Assembly: GCF_004193775.1 (NCBI RefSeq)
Contig: NC_041008.1
Span: forward strand, 17,441,731-17,505,730
Direction: 5' to 3'
Length of the DNA stretch: 64,000 nucleotides
From: Glycine soja
Taxonomy: Eukaryota > Streptophyta > Magnoliopsida > Fabales > Fabaceae
The stretch's first letter is position 1. Each line of letters opens with the position of its first letter. The position numbers were made by a program, and so were the translations under genes. This document shows positions 36,501 through 47,364 of the stretch, piece by piece. The notes under the pieces are model-generated. The model was not told where the DNA came from. It searched no databases and worked only from the letters and a program-made list of their open reading frames with translations.

Positions 36501-37835
36501 TCATTAAAAGTAATAATAAGTATGTTTAATAAATCCATAACTAATAAATATTTACAATATACAATTTGTATTTTAATTAAAAAAATATCAACCAAACATT
36601 TGTTTATAATCTATTTTTAATTGCTTACCCTAAACTTCAATTGAGAGTCATTTTTCAGTGTATATTAATTTATTAGTTGAGATGCATTAAAATAAAATCA
36701 TTTTAACATTAATTTAACTAAAATAATGCTAACTTTTAAATTAGCGGCAACAAATTAGTTATATTAATGTATAGGTTTAGTTATCTATTATATTTATCTA
36801 TTTAAATAAAATTATGAAATTAATGTAACTATATCTTAACTTGTGAATTTCATATCAAATTCAATTCTTAAATTTTATAATACAATAAATAATAACAATT
36901 AAAAAAATTTTATTCCATTAAATATGACCTATATAGATCACATAATATTAATTATTATTTTTTAAAAAAATTTATAATTATAATTAATTATATAATAAAA
37001 GCTAAGATTCTCTAACTAAAATTTGATTGTTTTAATTTTATAATAGTTGAAATTATAATTAATTATATGATAAAATATAACTCTAACCAAAATTATTAAT
37101 TTTAGTGATAACATAATGTAAATATTAAAAATATAAATTTAAAATATATATGGAAACTAAATAGAAGATTAAAAAGCGATCATAGTGTCTGAAATTTGTA
37201 CTATGTATTTATTATTGTGTAATTTTGTTAATTTTTAATTTTTTGTCAACCCAAAATTAATGTAATGTACTTTTTATTAAAATTAATTTTTTGAAAAAAT
37301 TAATTAAGCTTCAAGAATATATCAATTTTTTTGGTATTTTTATGATTTGAAAGAAAAAAATTACAAATTAATTATATTTGAAAGCAAAATATTAAAATAT
37401 AAATTTAGAAACATGTAAATTAAGATGTAAGACCCAAATAAAATAATCTATTATTTTATAACTGATATGACATGTGAGGACAAACAAAAACTATTAAAAA
37501 TAATACATTTAATATCATTCGATTAACATTGATTTTAAAAAAAATGGATGTTAAATCAAATGTGATGACATACTTATAATTAAGACCAATTTATTAACAT
37601 CGGTTATTATAAAAAATCGATATTAACACAAATGTCTGGCTTCAAAATCGAAACAACACGACTTTGTAGCTTCAAAATCAAAGCAGCACATCTTACTATT
37701 AAAAACATTACAACAGATTATCTTGACAAAATTTGAACTTTTTTATTTTTTAATTATTAGATCGGATGGACATAATTCATTGGAAACTTACTTAAGGTGC
37801 CAATGTAGTTTCACTTTGGCAGCTAGAGAGTGTCT
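33551..37835. mobile_element. Foldback element: two arms of about 2.1 kb around a 17-nt loop
   Basis: Sequence 33551-35717 reappears reversed and complemented at 35735-37835 with scattered differences and small indels. The centre is near 35726: aggtaaagactc at 35707-35717 mirrors gagtctttacct from 35735. The outer ends are similar but worn (gacggtgtctaaggtgcgaaag against gacactctctagctgccaaag reversed), and no target duplication is clear. Each arm carries words like aaaaatcgatgttaaca. No transposase is seen. It could be a Mutator-type element with long inverted ends or a foldback element, or it could come from local inverted duplication. Transcription through it would give a very long hairpin RNA. 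Confidence 0.85.
33718..33803 (+). repeat. 43-bp tandem duplication in the left arm
   Basis: gattttgaagccattatgca begins at 33718 and again at 33761, with a third start at 33804 that soon diverges. The right arm has only worn single versions, so the duplication arose after the arms formed or was lost there. Confidence 0.85.
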
Positions 37836-37936
37836 TGCCCTAAGCGAAACAAACACCTCCTAAGTATTCGAAATTTCCAAACATTAATGCAATGTAGTGA
37901 AACTTGCTCACGCCCCACTCTTCACTGTCCAGTGTC

Positions 37937-39985
37937 ATGGTGGAGCTTCCCAAGTCCCTCTCACCCCACCGTCTTCTCAAGCTCCTCAAAGCCGAAAAAT
38001 CCCCTCTTTCCGCCCTCAATGTCTTCGACGCTGCCGTACGCCGCCCTGGCTTCAGCCCCTCCTCCGCCGTCTTCCACCACATCCTCCGCCGCGTGGCCGC
38101 CGACCCCGGCCTCCTCCTCGCCCACGCACCACGCATCATCGCCGCGATCCACTGCCCCTGCCCGGAGGATGTGCCCCTCACTCTCCTCAAAGCCTACGCC
38201 AAAACCCGCATGCCCAACGAGGCCCTGCACGTGTTTCAGACCATGCCGCACGTGTTCGGGTGCTCCCCAACCATTCGCTCCTTCAACACCCTCCTCAACG
38301 CGTTCGTCGAGTCACACCAGTGGGCGCGTGCGGAGAACTTCTTCAAGTACTTCGAGGCCGCGCGTGTTTCGCCGAACGTTGAAACCTATAATGTTCTCAT
38401 GAAGGTGATGTGTAAGAAGGGTGAGTTCGAGAAGGGTAGGGGGTTGCTGACGTGGATGTGGGGTGCGGGGATGAGCCCTGATAGGATCACCTACGGGACT
38501 TTGATTGGGGGTGTGGCGAAGAGTGGGGATTTGGGGTTTGCGCTTGAGGTGTTCGATGAAATGCGTGAACGAGGGGTGGAGCCTGATGTGGTGTGTTACA
38601 ACATGATCATTGACGGGTTTTTCAAAAGGGGGGATTTTGTGAAGGCAGGTGAGATGTGGGAGAGGTTGTTGAGGGAGGAATTGGTGTTTCCCAGCGTTGT
38701 GAGTTATAATGTTATGATTAGTGGGTTATGTAAGTGTGGGAGGTTTAGTGAGGGTTTGGAGATATGGGAGAGGATGAAGAAGAATGAGAGGAAGTGTGAT
38801 TTGTTTACTTATAGTGCTTTGATTCACGGGTTGAGTGAGGCAGGGGATTTGGGTGGAGCGAGGAAGGTTTATGAGGAGATGGTTGGGAGAGGGGTTAGGC
38901 CTGATGTTGTTACGTGTAATGCGATGCTTAATGGGTTGTGTAAGGCGGGGAATGTTGAGGAGTGTTTTGAGTTGTGGGAGGAAATGGGGAAGTGCAGTTT
39001 GCGGAATGTGAGAAGTTATAACATATTTCTCAAGGGGTTGTTTGAGAATGGGAAGGTGGATGATGCGATGATGTTGTGGGATGGTTTGTTGGAGGCAGAT
39101 TCTGCTACTTATGGTGTGGTAGTTCATGGTTTGTGTTGGAATGGGTATGTGAATAGGGCTTTGCAGGTGTTGGAAGAGGCTGAACATAGGGAAGGCGGTA
39201 TGGATGTGGATGAGTTTGCTTACTCGTCACTGATAAATGCATTGTGCAAGGAAGGGAGATTAGATGAGGCAGACGGAGTTGTAGAACTTATGAATAAGCG
39301 TGGATGCAAATTTAACTCTCATGTTTGTAATGTGCTGATTGATGGTTTTGTTAAACATTCCAAACTTGACAGTGCTGTTAAAGTCTTTAGGGAAATGAGC
39401 GGCAAAGGTTGCTCACTGACTGTTGTGTCCTATAATATTCTTATAAATGGATTATTAAGAGCTGAAAGGTTTCGTGAGGCTTATGATTGCGTTAATGAAA
39501 TGTTGGAGAAAGGGTGGAAGCCAGATATTATCACATACAGTACGTTGATAGGTGGTCTTTATGAGAGCAACATGATGGATGCAGCCCTTAGGTTGTGGCA
39601 TCAGTTTCTGGATACAGGGCATAAGCCTGATATTATTATGTACAACATTGTCATCCATAGACTATGTTCCTCTGGCAAAGTGGAGGATGCTCTGCAGCTT
39701 TATTCAACATTGAGGCAGAAGAAGTGTGTTAATCTTGTGACTCACAATACCATCATGGAGGGGTTTTACAAAGTTGGGAACTGTGAAATGGCATCAAAGA
39801 TTTGGGCTCACATCTTAGAAGATGAACTACAGCCCGACATCATCTCGTATAATATTACTCTTAAGGGGTTGTGTTCTTGTGGTAGAGTGACAGATGCAGT
39901 TGGGTTTCTAGATGATGCTTTGGTGCGTGGTTTTCTGCCAACTGCCATTACATGGAACATACTAGTTAGAGCAGTGATTTTTTAA
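37937..39985 (+). CDS. P-class pentatricopeptide repeat protein, similar to Arabidopsis At3g09060
   Basis: Intronless, 682 residues. About sixteen tandem 35-residue PPR units run from near residue 115 to the end (for example VVSYNVMISGLCKCGRFSEG and IITYSTLIGGLYESN), with the usual NxLI/GLCKxG pattern; there is no E, DYW or SMR domain, so it is P-class. The last unit ends WNILVRAVIF. PPR proteins bind organelle RNA base by base and affect its stability, splicing or translation; the target here is unknown. I chose ATG 37937 because the protein then starts MVELPKSLSPHRLLKLLK, matching the start I recall for At3g09060; an upstream ATG at 37904 adds 11 residues. No strong transit peptide is visible. 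The first 450 bases are C-rich and the rest G/T-rich. The foldback element ends about 100 bp upstream. Confidence 0.93.
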   Translation: MVELPKSLSPHRLLKLLKAEKSPLSALNVFDAAVRRPGFSPSSAVFHHILRRVAADPGLLLAHAPRIIAAIHCPCPEDVPLTLLKAYAKTRMPNEALHVFQTMPHVFGCSPTIRSFNTLLNAFVESHQWARAENFFKYFEAARVSPNVETYNVLMKVMCKKGEFEKGRGLLTWMWGAGMSPDRITYGTLIGGVAKSGDLGFALEVFDEMRERGVEPDVVCYNMIIDGFFKRGDFVKAGEMWERLLREELVFPSVVSYNVMISGLCKCGRFSEGLEIWERMKKNERKCDLFTYSALIHGLSEAGDLGGARKVYEEMVGRGVRPDVVTCNAMLNGLCKAGNVEECFELWEEMGKCSLRNVRSYNIFLKGLFENGKVDDAMMLWDGLLEADSATYGVVVHGLCWNGYVNRALQVLEEAEHREGGMDVDEFAYSSLINALCKEGRLDEADGVVELMNKRGCKFNSHVCNVLIDGFVKHSKLDSAVKVFREMSGKGCSLTVVSYNILINGLLRAERFREAYDCVNEMLEKGWKPDIITYSTLIGGLYESNMMDAALRLWHQFLDTGHKPDIIMYNIVIHRLCSSGKVEDALQLYSTLRQKKCVNLVTHNTIMEGFYKVGNCEMASKIWAHILEDELQPDIISYNITLKGLCSCGRVTDAVGFLDDALVRGFLPTAITWNILVRAVIF

Positions 39986-40939
39986 GGAGCTTCAACTTGA
40001 TTTTTTTGTGCCCTAACAGATTCGAGTAATTTTTTGAACTCCTCTACTTTTTCCTCTTGTTGATTACATCAACTACAAATGTTATACTAAAATACAAGCA
40101 TTTGGCTGGTATCCCACAAGAAAAGGGATTCTTGTGATGTTTAGGTTTGAGACCAAGCATCCCTTTTTAGCATGTTTGTTTAAGATTGGTGGTTTCAACT
40201 GCTCATGTTTGATGCAAATTGCCAATACAATATTATGCTCCCTGATATTATTTTGTTGAAGGAAATTTGAGGCCCCTGGGCAAATAGCTTTTGGCTACGG
40301 CTGGTGGACTACATATAGTACAAACAGGAACATTATGTTATCAGGTACTTGGGTGCAATACAGTTTGCCTCTAGGGTACCTAAAGTTTGGAGTTGCTAAG
40401 CAGAATCGGACGGGTGTTTTGGTTTCTGGGATATTTGTCTGCGTCATGTAAATTTGAGATATTTATCTGCCTCAGGCTTTACATGAGTTGATTGTTTTCT
40501 GTAAGGCATAGGGAATTTTAGGCAGCAATTACTATACTTCTCTATTTGATTAACCGTTAAGCTGTACAGAAAGGAATGCCATTGTGTATTTATTAGTTTC
40601 TCATTAATTGCATATATGACAGAAGACACAGATATACAAGTTAGCTTCCAAATGTACATATCTAAAAACTAGTATGATAATAAGAGTGTTTTTTTTTTTT
40701 TTTTGTATTGACATAGGATGTTAAAAGTTTCATCAGCATCACTTGGTAACCCAGTTACTCAGATTTTGGTGATTCTAGTTATATCACCAATATCTGCTGT
40801 TATTGATGCCAAAGCAAAGTAGCATGATGATATCAGGCCCAAGTTATAAGCTTCCACTTGGGATTATTGCATCACGCAACATCCATTATAATTTTGTCTT
40901 CCACAGAAACTTGCATTGAATCTCAGTAACAATTAAACT
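39986..40939. other. Convergent 3' region between two genes
   Basis: Holds the 3' untranslated regions of the PPR gene and of the minus-strand gene at 40940. A run of 17 or so T lies at about 40689. No other gene is seen. Confidence 0.6.
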
Positions 40940-41901
40940 TCAGTTATTTTCCTCTTCGGTATCGATCTTTCTTATTTTTCCAGTTTCTATTGACATTGTC
41001 TGTTCGTAGATGAACTGAGAAACTAAAGCCACTAGAATAGCTCCCAGAACTGCTATTTTTCTCCAATCAGTTGATGATGAGGCAACAGAATCAACTATTG
41101 CAAAGGTCAGTAAGCCAATAAAGAGGAGGTAAATGCCTTTTCTTGTTCTGCTACCAGCTTTTTCTCTGGCTACATCTTTGATTTTTTCTGCCTCTTCCTT
41201 AGCTTTCGCTTTGTCAACAGGTGCCTTCTTTCTGAGGTTCTTAAAGAATAGCCCTTCGTTTCTTCCATCCTCCATTTGAACTTCAAATTTGTCTAGTTCT
41301 TTTTCACGCTCCTGAATCTCTTGTCTGTTAAGTTCTGCAGATTCCTCAAACTCCACCATCTGGCTCTCTATGTTTGCTGTTATCTGCCAAACACAAATGA
41401 ACGCAATAAGAGGTCATTACTAAGTTACATGTAGATTTTCCTTCATGCTGAGCTTGATGATTGGCAAGTGTGTTTGGCACAAGAGACAAACTTTTGCCAA
41501 ACCATGGTTTGAGACTTTTCCAAATGCAAAAACCAAAACTACACTACATGGTTAACTAAAAAATTGTAGCATACTCTGGCACTAGCTTCATCTAATCCTT
41601 GGAGGGCATCTTCTCCAATCTTGTCAAACTCAGCCTTCGCTTCTTCACCAAACTGGGTCAAGTATTCAGATCTCTCATCAAAATAGTCCATAAGACGGAC
41701 TTTTTGAGTTTGAAGCATGGCAATTTGGGCTAGCAGTTCTTGTTTGCGAATATCTCCTGGTTGGGGAGCTTGAGATTCAGATTGATTGGACTTGCAGAGG
41801 CACAAAACAGAATCTTTTGTGTTGAGGCATCTGCTTCGGTGGATGTTATATTTGATATAGATAGGAGTGAAGAAAGGATGAATGGATTTGAGTGCAATCA
41901 T
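40940..41901 (-). CDS. Predicted plastid membrane protein with coiled coil and two membrane segments, two exons
   Basis: Exon 1 is 41575-41901 and exon 2 is 40940-41383, with a GT...AG intron (41384-41574) in phase 0; the joined frame is 256 residues. The N-terminus (MIALKSIHPFF, rich in S, K and R with few acids) looks like a chloroplast transit peptide. Next is a charged, likely coiled-coil part (residues about 55-165: DIRKQELLAQIAMLQTQK, QEIQEREKELDKFE), then two hydrophobic segments near the C-terminus (GIYLLFIGLLTFAIVDSV and IAVLGAILVALVSQFIY) and a charged tail. I do not know its function. ATG 41901 was chosen because it starts the transit-like segment; the open frame extends further upstream but in untranslated-looking sequence. 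It is convergent with the PPR gene. Confidence 0.8.
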
Positions 41902-42432
41902 CTTTACATAACAGAACAAGCATGTATATGCTTGGGTTAGAAAACAATAGAGGGAACTCGGTGAGAAAAGGGATGCAGCAGGACGAAATTTTATGTGTTG
42001 GCTGTAAGTATTTTGGGCCTCTTGTTTTCTGTTCATTATCGTTATTTGAAACAAAGATGGAGACATCTTTTTTAGAAAGATAGAACGATACTTGGTACAT
42101 TGTCTCACGCTTGAAATTACGGATGCCGTGCATACTACAAAATCAAACTTAAAAGCCAAAAAAAAAGGCCAGAAAGTTGGGAAAAAAAATAATTGGATTA
42201 AATTTGTTTTAGATCCGACTGTGAAAATCAATTTATTTCAATTTAGGTTGAACTTATGATTTCATCAAATATCATATTATTCATACTTGTATAAGTAAAT
42301 GCTTATTAATTAATTATTACTTTATTTTCTCTATGGTCTTCTTTTATTCTAATTTGTCTTATTATTCTAGTAATTATTACTTTTTTAATTAAATTAATCT
42401 TTTGACGAAATTAAATGAGATTTTATATTAAT
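41902..42432. other. 5' flank of the plastid-protein gene
   Basis: Likely 5' untranslated region and promoter of the minus-strand gene; no element could be fixed with confidence. Confidence 0.4.
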
Positions 42433-42832
42433 ATTGAAAAACATAAGTTGAACTTATAAGAGAAACTTAATTAACTTTACCTTATTTTCTTTTCCTACAG
42501 GTGTTTATTGATAATTTCATCTTTAATTTTACACTTGTTGAATTGGCTCAGAAGATAAGATGTTCGATATTTGAATTAATTCTATTATATTATATCTATA
42601 AAAATTTAAATGCTTAAGTTTAATTCTATTAAATTATATTATTATTGAAAAACATAAGTTGAACTTATAAGAGAAACTTTAATTTTATCTTATTTTCTTT
42701 TCCTGCAGGTGTTTATTGATAATTTCATCTTTAATTTTACACTTGTTGAATTGGCTCAGAAGATAAGATGTTTGATATTTGAATTAATTCTATTATATTA
42801 TATGTATACAAATTTAAATGCTTAAGTTAATT
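42433..42832 (+). repeat. 211-bp tandem duplication
   Basis: attgaaaaacataagttgaa begins at 42433 and at 42644, and the copies stay nearly the same to about 42832. Each contains ttttcttttcctrcaggtg, which looks like a splice acceptor, but no coding sequence follows. Confidence 0.9.
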
Positions 42833-43141
42833 TTAACTAACAGTACAAGTTCAATTTATTTTATCTTTCATTTTTCTTCTCTTCTCTTGTAAGTTGTAAG
42901 TATATTTAAGAAACTTATTCAAAAGAAGTAACTTTTGTGAATAATGACCCAGAATCAGCGTGAACAAACTAAATGGATTGGCCCAAAAGATTTTGAACCA
43001 AATCTCAAGGGCATGGGTAGGCGTACCATGCAATTTGCACCCAGCATAACTTGCAAAAATTTCATTTTGCCCTTCCATAAGAGATTGCCCAATCCGTAAG
43101 TGATTCATTCGATTTTTTAAAATTTTTTATTTATAAATTAA

Positions 43142-43209
43142 TGGCCCAAGTAGGAATTAAAATTGTGACTTATGTTATTAACACAACTTTCTAACTGAGT
43201 TAATAAACG
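43142..43209 (-). pseudogene. tRNA-Ile(AAU)-derived sequence, left copy
   Basis: On the minus strand it reads ttaactcagttagaaagttg, then tgttaataac (anticodon-loop text with AAT), then a worn T arm and acttgggcca. The order fits plant tRNA-Ile(AAT), but the first stem is not paired and the B box is damaged, so it is not a working tRNA. Confidence 0.65.
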
Positions 43210-43620
43210 AATTATGTTATAAAATAATTAATGTCATTATATATAATACTAAAACTTTTAATGTATATTTAATGTATATGTAAATTTAAATAATAAATTT
43301 GTGACAATTAATTTTGATATAATAATTAATATGTTTACATATATGAATTTTTATGAAACCTATGATTTTTATTTAAAATTTATATATGTAAAAAATATAT
43401 TATTAGATCAAAATTAATTGTAATAAGGTCAAAAAATAATTAGTAGATTTATGTTAATAAACCTATGATTTTTATTTACAATTTATATATGCAAACAAAT
43501 TAATTATTAGATCAAAATTAATTGTCACAAAATTTATTATCTAAATTTACATATGCATTAAATATACATTAGAAATTTTAATGTTACATATAACGACATT
43601 AATTATTTTATAACATAATT

Positions 43621-43694
43621 AACCTATTAGCTCAGTTGCTTAAAGCGTTGTGTTAATAACCCGAAAGTCATATGTTTGATTTCTGCATGGACCA
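43621..43694 (+). pseudogene. tRNA-Ile(AAU)-derived sequence, right copy
   Basis: Seventy-four bases align with plant tRNA-Ile(AAT): aacctattagctcagttgct (A box), gtgttaataac (anticodon loop with AAT), a B-box remnant tgtttgatttc and the end catggacca. Acceptor-stem bases are changed, giving poor pairing. It may be a tRNA pseudogene or the head of a SINE-like repeat. Confidence 0.75.
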
Positions 43695-43718
43695 TTAATT
43701 TTAAATTAATTCATAAAA

Positions 43719-44170
43719 CATATTTTTGAAAAAAAAAATAAAAAATCATATGTCAATTTGTATCCGTAAGCCTCATACGGATTGACCAATCTGTATCAGA
43801 TTTATAGAAGGGCAAAACGGGGATCGCACTATTGTGTTAGGTGTACCAACAATTGTAAAGCATATTTTTGGAAAAAAAAAATTAAAAATCATATGGGCCA
43901 CTTATAGATTGGACAATCCGTAAACCTCGTATGGATTGACCAATCCGTATGAGGCTTATGGATTGTCTAATCCGTATCAATTTTACGAAAGGACAAAACG
44001 AGAATCACGTTATTGTGCTAGGTGTACTAGCAATTGTAAAACATATTTTTGAAAAAAAAAATTAAAAATCATATGGACCACTTTCAGATTAGGCAATCCG
44101 TAAGCCTTCGTATGAGACTTATGGATTGACCAATCCGTATCAATTTTACAAAGGACAAAATGTGTTGTGT
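43719..44170 (+). repeat. Three tandem imperfect copies of a 140-180 bp unit with ccgtat/atacgg palindromes
   Basis: catatttttgaaaaaaaaa begins at 43719, 43861 (with one change) and 44042. Each unit then has aaaaatcatatg and clusters of gattgaccaatccgtat and its reverse, then ggacaaaac, ttgtg and aggtgtac. The repeat ends about 180 bp from the stop codon of the transporter gene. Confidence 0.8.
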
Positions 44171-44354
44171 TGGGTGTACTAGCAATTGTGCTGGGGGAGC
44201 GTAGCAACAACCAAATCTCAAACATGAACATGAAAGTTAAAACAATAAATACACCCACAAATCTATACAAATTAATGCAAATCCCAGGATATAAAAATAC
44301 TAAAAAAAAATCTTCAGCAAGTAAACAGAGCTGTCCAACCTCAAGCTATTATCT

Positions 44355-47300
44355 TCAATGAGCATTTCCAGCTACCTTCTTGTACCTGTACCTCTTTGCA
44401 ACCCAGAGATACACAAGGAAATTGAGAAAGCTGAGAACGGTCAAAAGCCAGTAGAAGTAGTCAAGATGACCTCTATTTAGATTGTCTGGAATCCAACCAA
44501 GCTTACCATGTCTTGTGGTAACCTTAGTTACAATAATGACAAGAAGGGTGCTAATGTAATTTCCCAACGCATTAGTTGTGAGTGAGAGAGCCATACCAAG
44601 GCTTCTCATAGCATCTGGTGCCTGACCATAAAAGAACTCTAAGGAACCAATGTTGGTGAAAACTTCTGCACATCCAACAAGAAAATATTGTGGTACTTGC
44701 CAGAAGATTGACAAGGGGATGGTCTCAACATCATAGTAGTTGTTTTTCCTGACTATGCCGAGGCGATAGACTTCTAGAATGCCAGCAACAACCATGGCTA
44801 TAGTGGAGATCACAAGGCCAATTCCCATTCTTTGGAGTTGTGTGAATCCTTGTTTGTGGCCAGTGTACTTGCTTGCAAATGGGACAATGAAGCGGTCATA
44901 CACCGGAGCCCAGAAGATGACACTTAGGGTGTCAAAAATGGTGAGGGATGCTGATGGGATTTTGAAGTGAGGACCAATGCGCTGGTCCATTGTGTTGCCT
45001 TGGAGAACAAACATGGTGCTCATTTGACCGTACACAGTTGCAAAGGCAATCAATGATGCCCAAACTGGGAGTAATGAGATTACTGATTTGAGTTCCTCAA
45101 CTTGTGTTACTGTGCAAAGCCTCCAAGGATTTGACAAGTCTTTGGTATGATCAGATTCGGTCTCTACAGCTGCCTTATCCAAACACCTAGATGGAATCAG
45201 CATATTTTGTGATCAGAAGAGGCATAATATAAATCAAAGTTTAGGGTGAAAGTGTAACAACAAATGCTTATGGTGAAGTCTAATAAAAAATGCTTATACA
45301 ATAAAAGTCAGAGTAAATTATACTTGCACCTTCTCAGATTTCGTAAGATTGCAAAAATTGTCTCTGCTTTTTTAACTTTTACAACAACCTTCCTCATAGT
45401 GGAACACAATGTAATGTTATTCAAAGGAGATTAGAGTAATGTGAAAGAGTGTTAGTGTAATATTTTTCAAACAATTAAGGGAGGCTAGTACAGGGGTAGA
45501 AAAAATAGGAGGGTTTTGTGCAATCACAGGAAATCTCAAGAGATGTCAATATAATTTACTCCAAAAGTTATTACTTATTAGTTGATTTGATTATTGATTA
45601 TTTTAATGAGACAATCACAAGATAGTACTTTTTGTTGACTATAATATAAATATCTATATCCTACACGTAAAAGTTAGAATAGTAAATGAAGACTGTGCCC
45701 AAACAAAAGAAAATGAATAGCATATGAATATTTCATTTTATGACTGATGATGACTATAATATAAAGATATGAATAGTAGAAGTTTCTTTTATAACTCACT
45801 TGAAGCGGTTTGTGTGATCAAGCTTGCGGCTCCCTTTGATGACAGATTCTAGATCTATTGTCTCATGAAGAAGAGATTTATCATTGGGCACTTGAAGACC
45901 GATTTTCCTCAAGGCTGCAACTATTACTTGACAAATCCTTGTAAGGGGACTGCCTCCAGGTATTTGGAGTCTGTAGAGCCGGCTACCACCAAAGAAAAAT
46001 ATAATTGCAATGACCATTGCAACAGCAGGAACTCCAAAACCCCATCCCCAGCCAACATTCATCTGTATCCAAACTAACACTGAGGAAGCAACAAGAGCAC
46101 CAATATTAATAGAGAAGTAAAACCAATTGAAGAAAGAGCTCTTCTTTATTTTCTCTTTCTCGTCCGAATCATCAAATTGGTCTGCACCAAAAGCTGAGAC
46201 ACATGGCTTGATACCACCAGTTCCAAGAGCAATCAGGTAGAGTGCTATGAAGCAAGTTGCGGTTTGTGCAGATGTTGGATGGCAACCATTAGCATCACAT
46301 GATGGCTTTAGTCCAGGGGCAGAAGCAGACAATGTTAAGAGTATCATCCCCTGCATAGTAAATAAACATTTATTAAAAAAGTTATTTCTTGCTGTGTTAT
46401 CCATTCATTATTCATTAAAGGGCTTCGAAAGGCAGTTCAAATATAGCAAAAGTTGAAATCACTTTAAAATTTCAAATGGAATAAATAAAATCTGTTAAAA
46501 GATAGAAAAGAAAGTTAGAAGATAAAACTGTTGATATCAGATTGTTCTCAAACCAAAGTGAAACTGAACATATTGTTCCCTCAATTGAGTTGAAAGCAAC
46601 ATGAATGGAATTTGATTGGCTTAAAATTCAGGAAAATCAATAAATAAAATAAAGTCAAGAACCTAAACAGTTTGGATTTTTCCTGCAAGAGTAATATAGG
46701 ACATAAAGACATGAATAAGCACCAAACAAGCTTTACATGTTAATCAAAACATCGATTCTTTTCATCTTTGAACTTAATAGGCATTAAAATAAAATATAAA
46801 CTGAGGTCAGAAGAGTGAAAACTAAATGCCTTTAGCATAACATGGGGACTCAACAAACAAGAAAAAAAAAATCTCTAAACTTACAATAACATAGACAATT
46901 GAGAAACTGGAAATTGTCCAGTATCTTCCCAAGTATGAATCAGCTAGAAAGGCTCCAATCAATGGTGTGATGTAGCATGTGCCTGACCAGGTTGTGACAT
47001 TATTTGCAGCGGTTGCATTTCCCTGGTTGAAACGCTCCCGAAGATAGTTCACCAGGTTTGTACTCATACCATAGTATGCCAATCTCTCAGAACATTCATT
47101 TCCTGCCACACATGGTTTAATTAAAAACTCAACATCTTAGGATCCTGAAATTTTAGTACAAGCATATGTACTAAACTTCAGACATATTATGTAAGCTTAG
47201 ACAACATAGTTTCTAAGATAAAAATTAACAAAAAAAATAAAATAAAAGAAACCAATACCAAGAATAAAATAGCAAGCTTTCCAATTTCCAGTCTTTTTCT

Positions 47301-47364
47301 TGTTGGCAGGTTTTTTGGAGATGGTAATGGTCCCATCTTGTGTATATATGTCATCTTCTGCCAT
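44355..47364 (-). CDS. NPF8: NRT1/PTR FAMILY 8-type peptide transporter (PTR1/PTR5-like), four exons
   Basis: Exons 47259-47364, 46885-47102, 45800-46350 and 44355-45186, all with GT...AG introns, join into a 568-residue frame. It starts [20 protein letters not shown] and ends KKVAGNAH, almost exactly the layout and length of Arabidopsis PTR1/PTR5 (NPF8.1/8.2). The family's proton-coupling ExxER motif is present ([10 protein letters not shown], start of exon 2). Also seen are [37 protein letters not shown] with [22 protein letters not shown], the central loop with [23 protein letters not shown] and QAPDAMRS. Twelve membrane helices are expected. NPF8 members carry di- and tripeptides with protons across the plasma membrane. 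All key motifs are intact, so I judge it functional. Which NPF8 member it is needs a tree. Confidence 0.93.

Larger units (their letters stand above)
43108..43740. repeat. Inverted repeat with tRNA-Ile-derived ends
   Basis: The left part (from about 43120, including taaattaatggccca) reappears reversed at the right (tggaccattaattttaaatta to about 43712). Between the two tRNA-like ends the arms continue with matching AT-rich text such as tgtgacaattaattttgat and its reverse at 43510-43540. The centre lies near 43420. Confidence 0.75.

Noticed and set aside
37830..38402. Frames of 190, 161 and 116 codons over the PPR gene start
   Set aside because: GC-rich shadows of the PPR reading frame on both strands.
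38726..39187. Minus-strand frame of 153 codons within the PPR gene
   Set aside because: Antisense shadow of repeats; low-complexity and no domain.
41892..42083. Short frames on both strands upstream of the plastid-protein start
   Set aside because: They lie in the 5' flank and have no domain.
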